Assembly: GCF_900142015.1 (NCBI RefSeq)
Contig: NZ_FQZN01000040.1
Span: 1 to 45,609, forward strand
Length of the DNA: 45,609 nucleotides
DNA from: Bacteroides stercorirosoris
Lineage (GTDB): Bacteria > Bacteroidota > Bacteroidia > Bacteroidales > Bacteroidaceae
Direction: 5' to 3'
Position 1 is the stretch's first letter; every line of letters begins with the position of its first letter. The notes beneath the pieces were generated by a model. It worked only from the letters and a program-made list of their open reading frames with translations, ran no database searches and was not told the origin of the DNA. This document shows, one piece after another, positions 1 through 8,530 of this stretch. Position numbers and translations under genes: made by a program.

Positions 1-37
1 CATAAAATCTGATTTTTACAAAGTTAATACATAAATA

Positions 38-67
38 AAAAAACTACGAGAGAAACACCGTAGTTTT
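38..67 (-). terminator. Probable serS terminator
   Basis: AAAACTACG at 40-48 pairs with CGTAGTTTT at 59-67 around a ten-base loop. Read on the minus strand, the second arm runs into a T-rich tract, as expected for an intrinsic terminator downstream of serS, which ends at 188. On the plus strand the T-run is shorter, so minus-strand use is preferred. Confidence 0.6.
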
Positions 68-97
68 CTATTTACACAATCAGATGGATAGTCTCGT

Positions 98-157
98 ATT
101 ATAAAGCGTTGTATTATAAGGTATTGTGTAATAAAACATTGTATTATAAAGCATTGT
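98..157. repeat. Four 15-bp AT-rich tandem repeats
   Basis: Four consecutive 15-base units start at 98, 113, 128 and 143. Units 1 and 4 (ATTATAAAGCGTTGT and ATTATAAAGCATTGT) differ at one base; units 2 and 3 are more diverged. A partial unit follows at 158. The array lies in the serS 3' untranslated region. An open frame crosses it only because 15 is a multiple of three. No function is assigned. Confidence 0.75.
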
Positions 158-187
158 ATTTATATAAAGTTAGACTATCATTGAAGA

Positions 188-1462
188 TTAGTCAATCATC
201 TCAAATCCCGTATACGGTACCAATGCTTTCGGGATGCGGATTCCTTCCGGTGTCTGGTTGTTTTCCAGCAGGGCGGCAACGATGCGCGGCAATGCCAGGG
301 CAGAACCATTCAAGGTATGGCAAAGCTCTGTTTTCTTTTCTCCACTACGATAGCGGCATTTCAGACGGTTAGCCTGATATGTATCGAAGTTGGATACGGA
401 ACTTACTTCCAACCAGCGTTTCTGTGCTTCGGAATACACTTCGAAGTCGAAGCAAAGTGCGGCTGTAAAGCTCATGTCACCACCACAGAGGCGAAGAATA
501 CGATACGGCAGTTCCAGTTTCTGCAACAGTCCTTCCACGTGATCCAACATCTCTTTGTGGGATTGTCTGGAGTGTTCCGGCTTGTCTATGCGCACCAGTT
601 CCACTTTAGAGAACTCATGCAGACGGTTCAGACCGCGCACATCCTTACCGTAAGATCCTGCCTCACGACGGAAACATTGCGTATATGCGCAGTTCTTGAT
701 GGGAAGTTGTTTCTCTTCCAGAATCACGTCGCGATAGATATTCGTAACAGGTACTTCGGCAGTCGGGATAAGATATAAATCGTCCACTTCGCAATGGTAC
801 ATCTGACCTTCTTTGTCGGGTAACTGGCCTGTTCCGTAACCGGAAGCGGCATTTACCACTGTCGGAGGCATAATTTCCAGATAACCTGCTTTGCGGGCTT
901 CATCCAGAAAGAAGTTAATCAGAGCGCGCTGCAATTGTGCGCCTTTTCCTTTGTAAACCGGGAAGCCGGCTCCTGTAATCTTCACGCCCAGGTCGAAATC
1001 AATCAAATCATATTTCTTTGTCAGTTCCCAGTGAGGCAGTGCGTCTTTGGGAAGTTCGGTTTCCATGCCTCCCATTTTCTCAACCACATTGTCTTCGGCG
1101 CCTACACCTTCGGGTACTTCATCGTATGGCACGTTCGGAATGGTATAAAGCAGAGTCTGCATATCTTCGGCTGCCTGGTCCATTTCGGCTTGCAACGTTT
1201 TGTTGATTTCCTTCAGCTCGGCTACACGGCTTTTGGCAACCTCGGCTTCCTCTTTCTTTCCTTCTTTCATCAGTTGTCCGATGGATTTGGAGATTGAGTT
1301 CACTTCGGAGAGGTTGTTATCTAATACAGACTGTGTGCTACGTCTTTTGTCGTTGAAGGCAATTACTTGGTCTATTGTTTCTTTCGCATTTTTGAAATGC
1401 TTTTTCTCCAGTCCGCGGATCACCGCGTCGGTGTTTTCTGTAATTTGTTTGATGGTAAGCAT
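188..1462 (-). CDS. serS: Seryl-tRNA synthetase
   Basis: This cytosolic class II aminoacyl-tRNA synthetase charges tRNA-Ser (and tRNA-Sec where present) with serine. The 424-residue product has the usual SerRS length. The N-terminal ~110 residues form the charged helical arm that grips the tRNA long variable arm. The class II core follows, with motif 2 around FRREAGSYGKDVRGLNRLHE and motif 3 around LNGSALALPRIVAALLENNQ. The open frame extends upstream to 1507, but the ATG at 1462 gives the conserved start MLTIKQI, and the -7 promoter box (1505-1512) overlaps the longer version. The gene is transcribed alone, with its own promoter and terminator. Confidence 0.97.
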   Translation of the reverse strand: MLTIKQITENTDAVIRGLEKKHFKNAKETIDQVIAFNDKRRSTQSVLDNNLSEVNSISKSIGQLMKEGKKEEAEVAKSRVAELKEINKTLQAEMDQAAEDMQTLLYTIPNVPYDEVPEGVGAEDNVVEKMGGMETELPKDALPHWELTKKYDLIDFDLGVKITGAGFPVYKGKGAQLQRALINFFLDEARKAGYLEIMPPTVVNAASGYGTGQLPDKEGQMYHCEVDDLYLIPTAEVPVTNIYRDVILEEKQLPIKNCAYTQCFRREAGSYGKDVRGLNRLHEFSKVELVRIDKPEHSRQSHKEMLDHVEGLLQKLELPYRILRLCGGDMSFTAALCFDFEVYSEAQKRWLEVSSVSNFDTYQANRLKCRYRSGEKKTELCHTLNGSALALPRIVAALLENNQTPEGIRIPKALVPYTGFEMID

Positions 1463-1504
1463 ATCTTGATACTTCGTTTTGATTAAAATCTTGATTTGAG
1501 AGCA

Positions 1505-1535
1505 CAAAGATAGTGTAAATCAGAAGTAATACAAA
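1505..1535 (-). promoter_or_regulatory. Bacteroides-type promoter of serS
   Basis: On the minus strand, TTTG (1535-1532) is followed after 19 bases by TATCTTTG (1512-1505). This matches the primary sigma consensus of Bacteroides, TTTG-N19-21-TANNTTTG. Transcription would start near 1498, leaving a leader of about 35 bases before the serS ATG. Confidence 0.75.
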
Positions 1536-1615
1536 AAAGAAACTTGCTTATTTTTAATATTGCCGGGATGTGTTTCTTGTTCTGAAAGATGTGTAAAAGC
1601 AGAGTTTGTTCTGAA

Positions 1616-1657
1616 AAGAAGAGGGATGTAATCCTTGCGGATCACATCCCTCTTCTT
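1616..1657 (-). terminator. Terminator of the rplU-rpmA operon
   Basis: A long hairpin has arms AAGAAGAGGGATGTAATCC (1616-1634) and GGATCACATCCCTCTTCTT (1639-1657), with one mismatch and a four-base loop. It lies 18 bases downstream of the rpmA stop on the minus strand. Confidence 0.75.
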
Positions 1658-1675
1658 TATTTCTTGTTCGGATAC

Positions 1676-1945
1676 TTACGCTTCTGCGCTTTCAGCGGGG
1701 ATTACAGATACATAACGTCTGTCTTCCTTGGTTACTTTGAACTGTACAGTTCCGTCTACTAAAGCGAAAAGAGTGTGGTCTTTACCCATACCGATGTTGT
1801 TACCCGGGTGGAATTCAGTACCTCTTTGACGAATGATGATATTACCTGCTTTGCAAGCTTCACCACCAAATATCTTAACGCCTAATCTCTTGCTCTGTGA
1901 TTCGCGGCCGTTCTTAGAACTACCGACACCTTTTTTATGTGCCAT
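1676..1945 (-). CDS. rpmA: 50S ribosomal protein L27
   Basis: L27 is a large-subunit ribosomal protein whose flexible N-terminus reaches towards the peptidyl-transferase centre. The 89-residue sequence begins MAHKKGVGSSKNGRES and contains the family signature GGEACKAGNIIIRQRGT followed by HPGNNIGMGKDHTLFAL. It starts directly at the mature AHKK terminus, without the cleaved extension found in Firmicutes. It follows rplU after a 23-base gap and is co-transcribed with it. The C-terminus is a short Ala/Glu tail. Confidence 0.98.
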   Translation of the reverse strand: MAHKKGVGSSKNGRESQSKRLGVKIFGGEACKAGNIIIRQRGTEFHPGNNIGMGKDHTLFALVDGTVQFKVTKEDRRYVSVIPAESAEA

Positions 1946-1968
1946 TTCTTCTTACTGTTTTAAATTGA

Positions 1969-2286
1969 TTAAGCTACTACTTCTGTAATTGTTAACTCTG
2001 TGAATTGTTGACGGTGACCGTTCAACTTGCGATGACCTTTTCTTCTTTTCTTGTGGAAAACGAGAACTTTGTCACCTTTTACCATGCTTGATACAATCTG
2101 GCAAACTACCTTTGCACCTTCTACAGTAGGAACACCTACAGTGATAGCACCGTCTTTGTCTACCAAAAGAACCTTGTCAAATTCTACTGTTGTACCGTTT
2201 TCTGCATTCTGAATGTGGTGTACAAACAGCTTTTTACCAGCTTCTGCTTTAAATTGCTGGCCGTTGATTTCTACAATTGCGTACAT
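1969..2286 (-). CDS. rplU: 50S ribosomal protein L21
   Basis: L21 binds 23S rRNA in the large subunit. The 105-residue product begins MYAIVEINGQQFKAEAGKKL and carries the basic signature HKKRRKGHRKLNGHRQQ near the C-terminus, which contacts rRNA. It is the first gene of the rplU-rpmA operon. A consensus Bacteroides promoter lies about 90 bases upstream, so the mRNA leader is long enough for regulation, although no specific structure was recognised. Confidence 0.98.
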   Translation of the reverse strand: MYAIVEINGQQFKAEAGKKLFVHHIQNAENGTTVEFDKVLLVDKDGAITVGVPTVEGAKVVCQIVSSMVKGDKVLVFHKKRRKGHRKLNGHRQQFTELTITEVVA

Positions 2287-2376
2287 TTCTTATAATAATG
2301 TATAAGTTAGCTCCGTCGGGTGGTCTCTAATCACTTAGAATACACTTTGTCGAACCCGGTGCGGAATAATCGGGCA

Positions 2377-2408
2377 CAAAAGTACTTCTTTTCTTCGGAA
2401 CAGGCAAA
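2377..2408 (-). promoter_or_regulatory. Bacteroides-type promoter of rplU-rpmA
   Basis: On the minus strand, TTTG (2408-2405) is separated by 20 bases from TACTTTTG (2384-2377), a full match to TTTG-N19-21-TANNTTTG. The predicted start near 2370 gives a leader of roughly 85 bases before the rplU ATG at 2286. Confidence 0.75.
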
Positions 2409-2522
2409 TGTTTCTTCTTCTTTTTTTGTATGCAGTGAACTAATCTCGAAGATGCAAGAAATAGATTGCAGGCTTCCTCAGCCCAATCAATCATAAATTT
2501 CATTTTGCTTTTTTAGGAATAT

Positions 2523-2556
2523 CCTTGTTTTGTCTGATTAATAATATCTATCTTTG
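2523..2556 (+). promoter_or_regulatory. Probable promoter of the B12 operon
   Basis: A perfect -7 element, TATCTTTG, lies at 2549-2556. The -33 element is weaker: CTTG at 2524-2527 gives a 21-base spacing, while a full TTTG at 2529-2532 would be only 16 bases away. Transcription from here would begin just before the riboswitch. The stretch between the rplU promoter (2408) and this site is A/T-rich and holds no gene that I can see. Confidence 0.5.
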
Positions 2557-2578
2557 TCCCCGGATTCAAGAATCCGGC

Positions 2579-2760
2579 TTTCGGGTGCTTCACGATATGT
2601 CTTATCGAACGAAGTGAAAAGGGAATCAGGTGTAAATCCTGAACAGACCCACTGCTGTGAGCTTCATTGAACTTTTCGGATAAATTCTACAATCGTCCAC
2701 TGTCCGTATGGGATGGGAAGGACTTCCGAAAAGGAAGCGAGTCAGAAGACCTGCCTGCAA
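2579..2760 (+). ncRNA. Cobalamin (AdoCbl/B12) riboswitch
   Basis: The conserved blocks of the cobalamin riboswitch are present in order: GGTGCTTC near the 5' end, AAAAGGGAATCAGGTG (2617-2632), CCCACTGCTGTGAGC (2648-2662) and GAGTCAGAAGACCTGCC (2739-2755). It lies 130 bases upstream of a BtuG-like gene, so it should reduce expression of the B12 uptake operon when cobalamin is plentiful. No strong intrinsic terminator follows. Control through the ribosome binding site is therefore more likely than attenuation, but that is inference. A small hairpin (CCGGATTC/GAATCCGG, 2560-2577) precedes the aptamer. Short open frames through this region are not genes. Confidence 0.92.
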
Positions 2761-2890
2761 AGTCTGCAATCTACAGTTTCGGGGGAAAAGAAACGTGGGG
2801 ATTAACATTACTTCAATTCATATTGCTACCAATATGGGTGGTGGTCACTGTTCGGACTTTACTCCTCGAAACATAAAAATAATATTGTGT

Positions 2891-4063
2891 ATGCAGAGAA
2901 AATGTGTTCTGAGGTTGTTTTGTGCACTATTGGTGTTGTCACTGTCCGCTTGCGAATATGAAGATGATTTTCCGGCCGGTGTGGGTGAAGGTAATATTGA
3001 AGCGATTGTGTTGAACGAAGGACGGATAGGTACCAATATGGGGGCTATATCCGTGTTGTATCGTAACGGAATGGTGAGTCCCGACGTTTTCCGTGTTGTG
3101 AACAATCGCCCGTTGGGGGATGTGGCGCAATCCATCACGATGATTAACGGGAAGTACTTCGTCACCTTGAATAATTCTAAGAAAATCGAGATTGTAAATC
3201 CGCAGACATTCAAATCCGAAGGTACGATACTTTATACACAGGCAGGATTGCCGCGTCAGATAGTACCTGTATCGGATACTACAGCCATTGTTTCCGACCT
3301 TTTGAGTAATAACGTGTCCGGTACGGATTTGCCCAGCCAGCTGGTACGAATCCGTACTGTGCCGCCCTACGGTACTCCGTTGGAGTATATTGTCATCAGG
3401 AAATGGGTGGAATATATGGAAGTGGCGGACCATAAACTGTTTGGTATGACGGCAAAGGGGCTGTACGTGTTCGACCTGGACAATATAAACCAGGAAGGAA
3501 GCCGCATGATAGAAGACGTTTATAATGAGGAAACTACCAAGACTTGTAAGATACTGAAAGATAAGAACGGCAGGCTATGGGCTTTGATGAACGAGCGGGA
3601 TAAAGGAAAACTCACTGCCGTTCTGCTGAAGTGCATTGATCCGGAAACGGAAAAGGTGCTGGCTACTTATCGGCTTCCTTTTGTCGGTAAAGATGAGGCG
3701 GAAGAGGGAGATGTTGTAGGAACGGTCGGCTATAACCGTATGGATATGGATGCTACTAAATCATTGATTTACTTTAGTGTACGGACCTGCAAACCGGGGC
3801 GCCCGAACAATTCACAGCAAAGTATTTATACACTGAATACGGACGACGGCACGTTCAGACTGCACCGTCATGTGCCGGGAGTGGACATGATGTATGGTTG
3901 TGGGGTAAGTCCGCAGGGCGAGGTCTATATCTGCGATTGTCTGGATTACTCGGCACAGCGCGGTTATATCCGCCATTATAAAGAGAGCGGGAATATCGAA
4001 AGCTATCGTGTCGGTGTATACCCCAGTCAGGTTTATTTTCCGGAATCCGTTGAAATTCAATAA
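2891..4063 (+). CDS. BtuG-like surface B12-binding lipoprotein (beta-propeller)
   Basis: This 390-residue lipoprotein resembles the DUF5074/YncE-like beta-propellers. The Bacteroides B12-capture protein BtuG, which sits on top of BtuB, belongs to that group. The signal peptide ends in the lipobox LSAC (Cys at residue 21), and the mature protein starts CEYEDD, an acidic start compatible with export to the cell surface. The body starts IEAIVLNEGRIGTNMGAISV and continues with repeated propeller-blade beta segments. The frame is open from 2708, but that part lies in the riboswitch; ATG 2891 gives the signal peptide. It is the first gene after the riboswitch, nine bases before the receptor gene. 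B12 binding is inferred from family and context. Confidence 0.82.
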   Translation: MQRKCVLRLFCALLVLSLSACEYEDDFPAGVGEGNIEAIVLNEGRIGTNMGAISVLYRNGMVSPDVFRVVNNRPLGDVAQSITMINGKYFVTLNNSKKIEIVNPQTFKSEGTILYTQAGLPRQIVPVSDTTAIVSDLLSNNVSGTDLPSQLVRIRTVPPYGTPLEYIVIRKWVEYMEVADHKLFGMTAKGLYVFDLDNINQEGSRMIEDVYNEETTKTCKILKDKNGRLWALMNERDKGKLTAVLLKCIDPETEKVLATYRLPFVGKDEAEEGDVVGTVGYNRMDMDATKSLIYFSVRTCKPGRPNNSQQSIYTLNTDDGTFRLHRHVPGVDMMYGCGVSPQGEVYICDCLDYSAQRGYIRHYKESGNIESYRVGVYPSQVYFPESVEIQ

Positions 4064-4072
4064 TCTATATAT

Positions 4073-6085
4073 ATGAGAAAACTGCTTCTCCTGATGATTG
4101 CCTTATGTCTGCCGGCTACCAATATAGTAGCCCAGAAAAAGGATACAGTGGCTTATGATCTGAATCTGAATGAGGTGGAGATTGTGGCCCGCCGGATAAG
4201 CCATGCCAACGAAGCGAATGCCGGTGCCAAGGTAGCGCGCATCGACCCTGAAATGCTGCAAGTCAATAAAACGCGTTCATTCTCCGAACTGCTGACTGAT
4301 AACTCCGCCACCTATATCAAGAGTTTGGGTACGGGAGCATTGTCTACGGCTTCTTTTCGTGGAGGAAGTGCCGCACAGACACGGGTTAACTGGAACGGAG
4401 TCAACATCACGCCGCCCATGTCCGGAGTATTCGACTTTTCGCAATTTCCGGTCTTTTTTGCCGACAACGTGAATCTCTATTATGGGAGTAGCCATGTGAA
4501 AAGTGGTACGGGAGCCGTGGGGGGCAGTGTAAACATCTTCAATGACCCGGAGTGGGGCAAAGGACTCACAGGAAAGTTCTTCGGTGAGTATGGCTCTTAC
4601 AACACTTATACCGGAGGGGCGCAGATTAATGTAGGAGGTAAGCGTGTGGTTTCGAAAACACGTTTGTTTTATCAACATTCCGATAACGACTATACTTATA
4701 TAAATAAAGTGCTCACTAACGAGGCTTTCAAGGAGAGACGCCAGGATGCCGACTATTTGCAATGGGGAGCTATGCAGGAAGGTTATTTCAAGTTGAACCG
4801 GCATGCTCAACTGGTTGCTATCGGCTGGTTGCAACAGGGAAAGCGCATGTTGCCCCAGCCGTTGGGCATTGTGAGCAAGACGCACGAGCGGCAGCACGAG
4901 ACGAACGTTCGCGGGTATGTGGGTTTCGACTATGTGCGTGGCATACACGAACTGCACGTAAAGGGTGCGTGGCTTTATTATCGTTTGAAGTACGACAAAT
5001 GGTTCGACGGTGGTCTGTTCGATCCGGAAGGAAACATCAACTCTTCGCATACCTGGCAGGGCGTTGCCGATTATTCGTGTGCGCCTGTTGACGAACTGGT
5101 GCTGAATACCACACTTACTTATACGCACGATTTGGTCAATGTGAGCAGTTATATTGATGTGGATTCGGCAAAGTATCTGATAGACGGTACGTATTATAGT
5201 ATACCGGTGGCCGAACCGCCGTTGAAGCATCACCGTAATGTGCTGTCGTGGCAGGCTTCGGCCAACTGGACCCCGTTGTCGTGGCTGCAATTGCATGCCC
5301 AGTATATGTTCGAGCAAAACAATAGCCGGAACGTTTCCACCTGGTCGGCAGGTTTTGCCACCAATTTCTTTGATAAGACTTTCTACGTAAAGGGGAGTAT
5401 GTCTTATAATTATCGCTTTCCCAGTATGAACGACCTCTATTGGCGTCCTGGCGGTAATCCGGATGTGAAACCCGAAGACGGTTATTCCTATGATGCGGCC
5501 ATCGGGTATAAGAATGAACTGACTTCCTGGATGACACTGAATGCCGAAGTGTCCGGGTATCTGATGCATATCGACAACTGGATTTTGTGGCTTCCCAAAG
5601 ACGGTAACCAGTGGATATGGACGCCTCAGAACAAGCGTAACGTGCTTTCTACGGGGGCGGAGTTTACGGGTAAGATGCTGTTGAGTTTCGGTGATTTCAA
5701 GACTACGCTTTCCGGTAATTTCAGTTGGGCGCGTTCGCGTACCCGGAAAAAGCAACATGAAGATGATAACTCCTATATGCGGCAGATACCTTATGTGCCC
5801 GAATTGAAATGGAATGCGCGTCTGGCATTCGATTATAAGAATGCTTTCTGCTCGTGGCAGACCACTTATATAGGTAAGCGCTATGTCACTACCGACGAAT
5901 CCTATTCGACCCGCCCTTATACGGTTCACAACCTGCTGGCGGGATATCTGTGGAAACTGAAGGATGGCAGGCAGGTTACTTTCCAAGTGCGTGTGGATAA
6001 CATTCTGAATACTTATTATGAATCGACACAATACTATCCGATGCCTTTGCGCAACGTGTTGTGCTCGTTGATGTTTGAGTTTTAA
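4073..6085 (+). CDS. btuB: BtuB-like TonB-dependent outer-membrane receptor
   Basis: The 670-residue protein has a signal peptide ending near VAQ, then a plug domain (about residues 30-155, with SFRGGSAAQTRVNWNGVN and the VGGSVNIFN segment), then a 22-strand-type barrel ending in the terminal-phenylalanine segment LRNVLCSLMFEF. It lacks the carboxypeptidase-like N-terminal extension of SusC proteins and is of BtuB/vitamin-receptor length. Lying behind a cobalamin riboswitch and between two BtuG-like genes, it is most likely the corrinoid transporter, energised by TonB-ExbBD. A long antisense open frame over it (4277-6031) is a codon-usage shadow. Confidence 0.87.
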   Translation: MRKLLLLMIALCLPATNIVAQKKDTVAYDLNLNEVEIVARRISHANEANAGAKVARIDPEMLQVNKTRSFSELLTDNSATYIKSLGTGALSTASFRGGSAAQTRVNWNGVNITPPMSGVFDFSQFPVFFADNVNLYYGSSHVKSGTGAVGGSVNIFNDPEWGKGLTGKFFGEYGSYNTYTGGAQINVGGKRVVSKTRLFYQHSDNDYTYINKVLTNEAFKERRQDADYLQWGAMQEGYFKLNRHAQLVAIGWLQQGKRMLPQPLGIVSKTHERQHETNVRGYVGFDYVRGIHELHVKGAWLYYRLKYDKWFDGGLFDPEGNINSSHTWQGVADYSCAPVDELVLNTTLTYTHDLVNVSSYIDVDSAKYLIDGTYYSIPVAEPPLKHHRNVLSWQASANWTPLSWLQLHAQYMFEQNNSRNVSTWSAGFATNFFDKTFYVKGSMSYNYRFPSMNDLYWRPGGNPDVKPEDGYSYDAAIGYKNELTSWMTLNAEVSGYLMHIDNWILWLPKDGNQWIWTPQNKRNVLSTGAEFTGKMLLSFGDFKTTLSGNFSWARSRTRKKQHEDDNSYMRQIPYVPELKWNARLAFDYKNAFCSWQTTYIGKRYVTTDESYSTRPYTVHNLLAGYLWKLKDGRQVTFQVRVDNILNTYYESTQYYPMPLRNVLCSLMFEF

Positions 6086-6116
6086 TCCCTATTTTTTAAT
6101 TTTTTATATAACAACA

Positions 6117-7472
6117 ATGAAGAAGAACATTATTTATTTTTTGTCGTGTTTGGTCCTCGCTGTAGGACTGGTGTCTTGTAGTGATGACAATAAAGAGCCG
6201 TTACTGCCGCTGTCGGTTTTGATAGAGGGTGGTGAGACTCAGGAGATTGTGCAGGGAGGTACCCTTAACCTGAAAGCTGAAGTCGAAGGAAGTTCAGAAG
6301 TGGAATATGTCTGGAAGCTGAACGGGAAGGACGTAGCTACTACTTCTACTTACGATTTCACTGCTACCGAACTTGGAAGTTATGACGTTCAGCTGACTGT
6401 TTCGAATGCGGAACAGGGTGAGGCTTCGGCTAAAGTGACTGTCGATGTATATGGGAAGTATAAATACGGAACCTTTATCCTGAACGAAGGATCTGCCTGG
6501 GGAGGCGATAAGGGTGGATATCTGATATTTATAAGTCCCGAAGGTGAACTTGTGAATAAGGCTTTTCAGGAGGAGAATAACGGAGCATGGTTGGGCAGTG
6601 TTCCGCAGGATCTGTTTATTGCTAACAAGAAAATGTACATTGTCTCTCAAAATGGAGGTAACGAAGGTGGTTTTCTGACGATTGTCAACGCGGAAACGTT
6701 GAAACTGGAAACTGCATATGGCGACGAGTTGAAAGGTAAGATTGATTGGCCTACGCATGTAGCCGTATTGGGTGATGATAATATTTATCTGCGTGATAAT
6801 GCAGGAATCAAGTTGTTTCATCCTTCTACTGGGGAGGCCACGCTTATAGAAGGTACGAACGGTGCCAGAAAGAATACGATGGCGGTTGTTGAAGGAAAAG
6901 TATTTGCTTCCCAGAGCAAGAATCTTCTTGTGATAGAAGCCGGTAAAAATGAAGTGTCGGCAACGGTTGAATTTGACAGTAACATATCGGGTGTAGTGAA
7001 GTCATCGGATAACAATGTGTGGGTATCAGTATCATCCGGCAAAATAGCTAAAGTTAATGCTAAGGATTATTCAATAATGAAAGAGAATGATTTGGCAGCT
7101 ACCAATGCAGACGCTGCGAAGACACTGTCGGCTTCGTTTGCCGCTGCTCCCAGCATAACGGCTAAGGGAGATACGTTGTACATGAGTGCCCTTTCTACTA
7201 AAATCTATCGCCATATCTTCAGTACGAATGAAACTAAACTGATGGTAGATGCTAAAGAAATGGTAGAAAATGCTAATATCGTTTACAATACAGTTGCGGT
7301 TGACCCTGTGACGGAAGGAGTATATCTTAATACCATAAAGGGGTATGGTGATGTAGGCATCAATCAGATCAGTATATTTGACTTTAGCGGCGATACGCCC
7401 ACATTTAAGGCTACCTATAATGATTGTACGAAATACCCGGCCGGGACATTCTTTACTTCTAATTTTAAGTAA
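6117..7472 (+). CDS. Second BtuG-like lipoprotein with N-terminal Ig/PKD-like domain
   Basis: The product has 451 residues. Its signal peptide has lipobox LVSC, and the mature start CSDDNKEP is strongly acidic, as in surface lipoproteins. Residues ~35-120 form an Ig/PKD-like beta-sandwich (VEYVWKLNGKDV ... GSYDVQLTVSNAEQGEASAKV). The remaining ~320 residues form a DUF5074/YncE-like propeller beginning YGTFILNEGSAWGGDKGG. The frame begins earlier, at 6075, but the ATG at 6117 starts the signal peptide. It lies 31 bases after btuB and two bases before the next gene, so they are co-transcribed. Probable role: a second B12-capture protein paired with the receptor. Its N-terminal third is related to that of the next gene. 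Confidence 0.78.
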   Translation: MKKNIIYFLSCLVLAVGLVSCSDDNKEPLLPLSVLIEGGETQEIVQGGTLNLKAEVEGSSEVEYVWKLNGKDVATTSTYDFTATELGSYDVQLTVSNAEQGEASAKVTVDVYGKYKYGTFILNEGSAWGGDKGGYLIFISPEGELVNKAFQEENNGAWLGSVPQDLFIANKKMYIVSQNGGNEGGFLTIVNAETLKLETAYGDELKGKIDWPTHVAVLGDDNIYLRDNAGIKLFHPSTGEATLIEGTNGARKNTMAVVEGKVFASQSKNLLVIEAGKNEVSATVEFDSNISGVVKSSDNNVWVSVSSGKIAKVNAKDYSIMKENDLAATNADAAKTLSASFAAAPSITAKGDTLYMSALSTKIYRHIFSTNETKLMVDAKEMVENANIVYNTVAVDPVTEGVYLNTIKGYGDVGINQISIFDFSGDTPTFKATYNDCTKYPAGTFFTSNFK

Positions 7473-7474
7473 TA

Positions 7475-8455
7475 ATGAAAAAGAGATTTGTTTATTTATT
7501 GTCATACATAGTCCTTATAACAGGACTGGCATCTTGTAGTGATGATGATTCCGATGACAATGTTTTGCCATTGTCGGTATCTATTGTGAATGGTGACAAG
7601 CAGGATATTGCGCTTGGAAATACTTTAGCTTTGGAAGCGAAAGTGGAAAATGGTGAGAATGCCCGTAATGAATGGGTATTGAATAATGAAAAAGTGTCGA
7701 CCGAACTGAAATATACTTTTGCTCCAGAGAAGGCGGGGACTTATGAAATAAAGTTCACAGCTTATACGGATAAAGACGAAGCCTCTGCTTCTGTTACGGT
7801 GAATGTGTATATGGCTTATCCGGCAGTGAAGTCTATGGATGATATTCAGTTCTGGACAGGAGAAGGTGAATGCCAGTCGGCATTGGCTGTGCAATGGATA
7901 AGTGGCGATGAATGGGAGAGTCCGGCAAAGGATAATGTTCATTTGCTGAGTTGGGGATATCGCTGGAAAGCGAGTGACGAGCCCACCGGACATCAGATGA
8001 TATTGGCAATAGCTAAAGCAGATCCTCGCTTTTTCGTATTGGTAGGACCTGGATTTAGTTCTGATAGCCAGTCTATCCGTGGCTTCGGTTATGATGCCAA
8101 TGGCGATGGGAGTTTTTCAATAAAGAATGGAACGACGTCCGTGACGTATGATGCAGCTGATTTTGTGGACGGAGTAATTACGTTGAGCGGTGATGATTCA
8201 GGAGACGGATATGCGCCGACCGATCCTGCCGATTATTGGGCAGGTGGCTGGTATGAAGGTTATTGCACATACTATTTAGGAGATGATGGAAAGAATGTTC
8301 CCGAATCATTCGAATATTCTATGGTTATGGCCGGCCTGCGACAGTTGACTCAAAACAGTTGGGATGCCTGGACGTATTCTTCAATCAATGGAGGAATGGT
8401 AAATACGATTCCTATTGCCGAATGGATGGTAAGTGCAGTCGCAAATCCAAATTAA
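7475..8455 (+). CDS. Surface lipoprotein of the B12 operon, possible BtuH-type binder
   Basis: This is a 326-residue lipoprotein with lipobox LASC followed by the very acidic CSDDDSDD, so surface exposure is expected. Residues ~30-115 repeat the Ig/PKD-like module of the preceding protein (both begin LPLSV and end ...ASVTVNVY). The C-terminal ~200 residues are a separate domain rich in Trp and Gly, with WGYRWKASDE, AIAKADPRFFVLVGPG and a YWAGGWYEGYCTYYLGDD segment. I do not recognise a catalytic motif. Its place at the end of a riboswitch-controlled BtuG-BtuB operon makes a BtuH-type second cobalamin-binding protein plausible, but I cannot confirm homology to BtuH. The operon ends at the hairpin just downstream. 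Confidence 0.62.
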   Translation: MKKRFVYLLSYIVLITGLASCSDDDSDDNVLPLSVSIVNGDKQDIALGNTLALEAKVENGENARNEWVLNNEKVSTELKYTFAPEKAGTYEIKFTAYTDKDEASASVTVNVYMAYPAVKSMDDIQFWTGEGECQSALAVQWISGDEWESPAKDNVHLLSWGYRWKASDEPTGHQMILAIAKADPRFFVLVGPGFSSDSQSIRGFGYDANGDGSFSIKNGTTSVTYDAADFVDGVITLSGDDSGDGYAPTDPADYWAGGWYEGYCTYYLGDDGKNVPESFEYSMVMAGLRQLTQNSWDAWTYSSINGGMVNTIPIAEWMVSAVANPN

Positions 8456-8462
8456 TAAATGA

Positions 8463-8492
8463 GGGGGTGATTCATACCCCCCCCTTATTTTT
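8463..8492 (+). terminator. Terminator of the B12 operon
   Basis: GGGGGT (8463-8468) pairs with ACCCCC (8476-8481) around a seven-base loop. A TTATTTTTTT run follows, eight bases after the last stop codon of the operon. It separates this operon from the convergent HAD-DUF3667 gene ending at 8531. Confidence 0.8.
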
Positions 8493-8530
8493 TTATCGTC
8501 TTGAAAGATGAGGTCTTGAGCCTCTCTATC

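Noticed and set aside
98..157. CRISPR-like array
   Set aside because: Units are directly adjacent without spacers and only 15 bases long; the same holds for the 11-bp array at 10815-10862. No cas genes are present.
109..372. Open frame starting in the 15-bp repeats and entering serS antisense
   Set aside because: The repeated Tyr-Tyr-Lys peptide is only the repeat read in frame; the rest is antisense serS.
2626..2876. Short open frames in the cobalamin riboswitch region
   Set aside because: They cover the conserved aptamer and expression platform, and the true lipoprotein start is ATG 2891.
4277..6031. 584-codon open frame antisense to the btuB-like gene
   Set aside because: It lies entirely over a clear TonB-dependent receptor gene, has no start context or recognisable domains, and results from codon bias.
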